Positions 63,481 to 64,000 of a DNA stretch of 64,000 nt are shown here, piece after piece. Origin of the DNA: Mycobacterium gallinarum (GTDB lineage: Bacteria > Actinomycetota > Actinomycetes > Mycobacteriales > Mycobacteriaceae); contig NZ_AP022601.1 of NCBI RefSeq assembly GCF_010726765.1, positions 4,836,001 through 4,900,000 on the forward strand. The letters run 5' to 3'. The notes beneath the pieces were generated by a model. That model saw nothing but the letters and a program-made list of their open reading frames with translations, searched no databases and was not told the origin of the DNA. Made by a program: the position numbers and the translations under genes. Position 1 is the stretch's first letter. Each line of letters starts with the position of its first letter.

Positions 63481-64000
63481 TCAGACTCCAATCGTTTGGT
63501 TGTTTCGGCGGCGTCGAGCCGCGGCTACTTGCACGGCGCGTCGCCGCTGGGCGGCGCGGTCGTCGGGGTGGAAAGCGGCGGCCGCGATCGTGACCGGGCG
63601 GCCGCGGTGGGCGGCCGCGACGTCGTAGAGCTCGGCGACGTCTTGCAGTGAACGCAAGGACCTCACGGCAGGCGCCGCGGCGCCGAGCAGGGCCAGCGCG
63701 GTCAGCACGAACGGCCACACGCGGCCGGTGTCGTCGGTGAACCCCATGTAGCCCTCGATCGAGCGGTCGGGCCACGCACGCGGCAGCAACGTCGCGACTG
63801 CCTTGGGAACGCCGGCTAGGTCGCCGACGAGGGTGTGCCCGCCGTCGGTCAGTCGCAGGCGGTCGACATATCCGAGCGCGGGCGCGCCGTCGCCCATGCC
63901 GGTGTGGCCGAGCTTTACGACGGCTTTTCTGCCGAGGATGCCGGCCTCGTGTGCTTCGACGGCCGACGCGAGATGCTCGGGGCCGAACTCGAACTCGCCG
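63481..64000 (-). CDS. Mu-I-type phage prohead protease, partial
   Basis: The C-terminal ~173 residues visible; the frame is open through the right edge of the window, so the start is missing. The visible part reads GEFEFGPEHLASAVEAHEAGILGRKAVVKLGHTG, followed by LRLTDGGHTLVGDLAGVPKAVATLLPRAWPDRSIEGYMGF and FVLTALALLGAAAPAVRSL. The H-[TA]-G and RSIEG motifs fit Mu gpI-type head maturation proteases. The ATG at 63897 is an internal Met, not the start. It is first in the visible part of the head operon. Confidence 0.84.
   Translation of the reverse strand, partial: GEFEFGPEHLASAVEAHEAGILGRKAVVKLGHTGMGDGAPALGYVDRLRLTDGGHTLVGDLAGVPKAVATLLPRAWPDRSIEGYMGFTDDTGRVWPFVLTALALLGAAAPAVRSLRSLQDVAELYDVAAAHRGRPVTIAAAAFHPDDRAAQRRRAVQVAAARRRRNNQTIGV

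Larger units (their letters stand above)
58164..64000. mobile_element. Left part of an integrated phage-like element
   Basis: The element begins at the tRNA-Gly scar and runs off the right edge. It holds a toxin-antitoxin pair, a MerB-like gene, a DinB-like gene and a leftward phage head module (protease, DUF2190, capsid, protease/scaffold-like). No tail, lysis or integrase gene is in this part. The displaced 3' tRNA half faces the host side, so the intact tRNA-Gly and, by convention, any integrase should lie to the right of 64000. Whether it is a full prophage, a decayed one or a capsid-encoding satellite cannot be settled here. Confidence 0.72.

Overview
The window is high-GC actinobacterial DNA, almost certainly from a rapidly growing Mycobacterium (Mycolicibacterium). 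A complete ESX-3 type VII secretion locus sits in the same gene neighbourhood as Mycobacterium tuberculosis Rv0270-Rv0296c. Other mycobacterial markers are PE/PPE genes, a Stf0 trehalose sulfotransferase, a DUF222/HNH (13E12-type) protein and many GTG starts. Gene names from M. tuberculosis are given from remembered protein order and length, not from a search.

Layout. 1-10520: lipid and redox genes flanking ESX-3. These are the 3' end of a FadD2-like acyl-CoA ligase, a short-chain dehydrogenase, two small envelope proteins, a leftward operon (TetR, alpha/beta hydrolase, 2-hydroxyacid dehydrogenase, FadE6-like double acyl-CoA dehydrogenase), a VOC protein, a second TetR, a DUF2236 protein and a SAM methyltransferase. 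10561-25206: a 47-bp imperfect palindrome with two IdeR-like boxes, then eccA3-eccB3-eccC3-PE5-PPE4-esxG-esxH-espG3-eccD3-mycP3-eccE3. The genes are tightly packed and many stop/start codons overlap. ESX-3 is known for iron (mycobactin) and zinc acquisition. 25162-32163: an alpha/beta hydrolase, a Tam-like methyltransferase and a leftward stf0-cysD-cysNC operon beside a convergent-side sulfatase. The operon would make PAPS and transfer its sulfate. cysNC carries an apparent 1-nt deletion that breaks its GTPase domain.

32324-39713: a 13E12-type protein, a tandem pair of unknown paralogues, a PAP2 phosphatase, a PAP2-DAGK fusion, an ArsR-like regulator with a perfect palindromic operator coupled to an SRPBCC gene, a YkuD-type protein and a SnoaL-like protein. 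39876-45009: a membrane-anchored Hsp70-like protein with a Thr-rich tail, a DUF7159-like membrane protein, and a large secreted DUF4185 (GH183-like) protein that may cut D-arabinan. 45472-49953: a GntR-controlled operon (CoA ligase, class II aldolase-like, amidohydrolase_2). 50092-58175: envelope and general-metabolism genes, including a receptor Ser/Thr kinase with an unusual extracellular domain, an AbrB-family membrane protein and a TauD/TfdA-like dioxygenase.

58164-64000 is the left end of an integrated element. It starts at an orphan 3' half of a tRNA-Gly gene, a typical attachment-site scar. Inside are a DUF433/PIN toxin-antitoxin pair, a MerB-like organomercurial lyase fused to a thioredoxin-like domain, a DinB-like protein, and a leftward phage head module: a Mu-I-type protease cut by the window edge, a DUF2190 protein, a major capsid protein and a protease/scaffold-like protein. 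No tail gene lies between the capsid gene and the attachment scar, so a capsid-encoding satellite or a decayed prophage are both possible. The right end, with any integrase, terminase and portal genes, lies outside the window.
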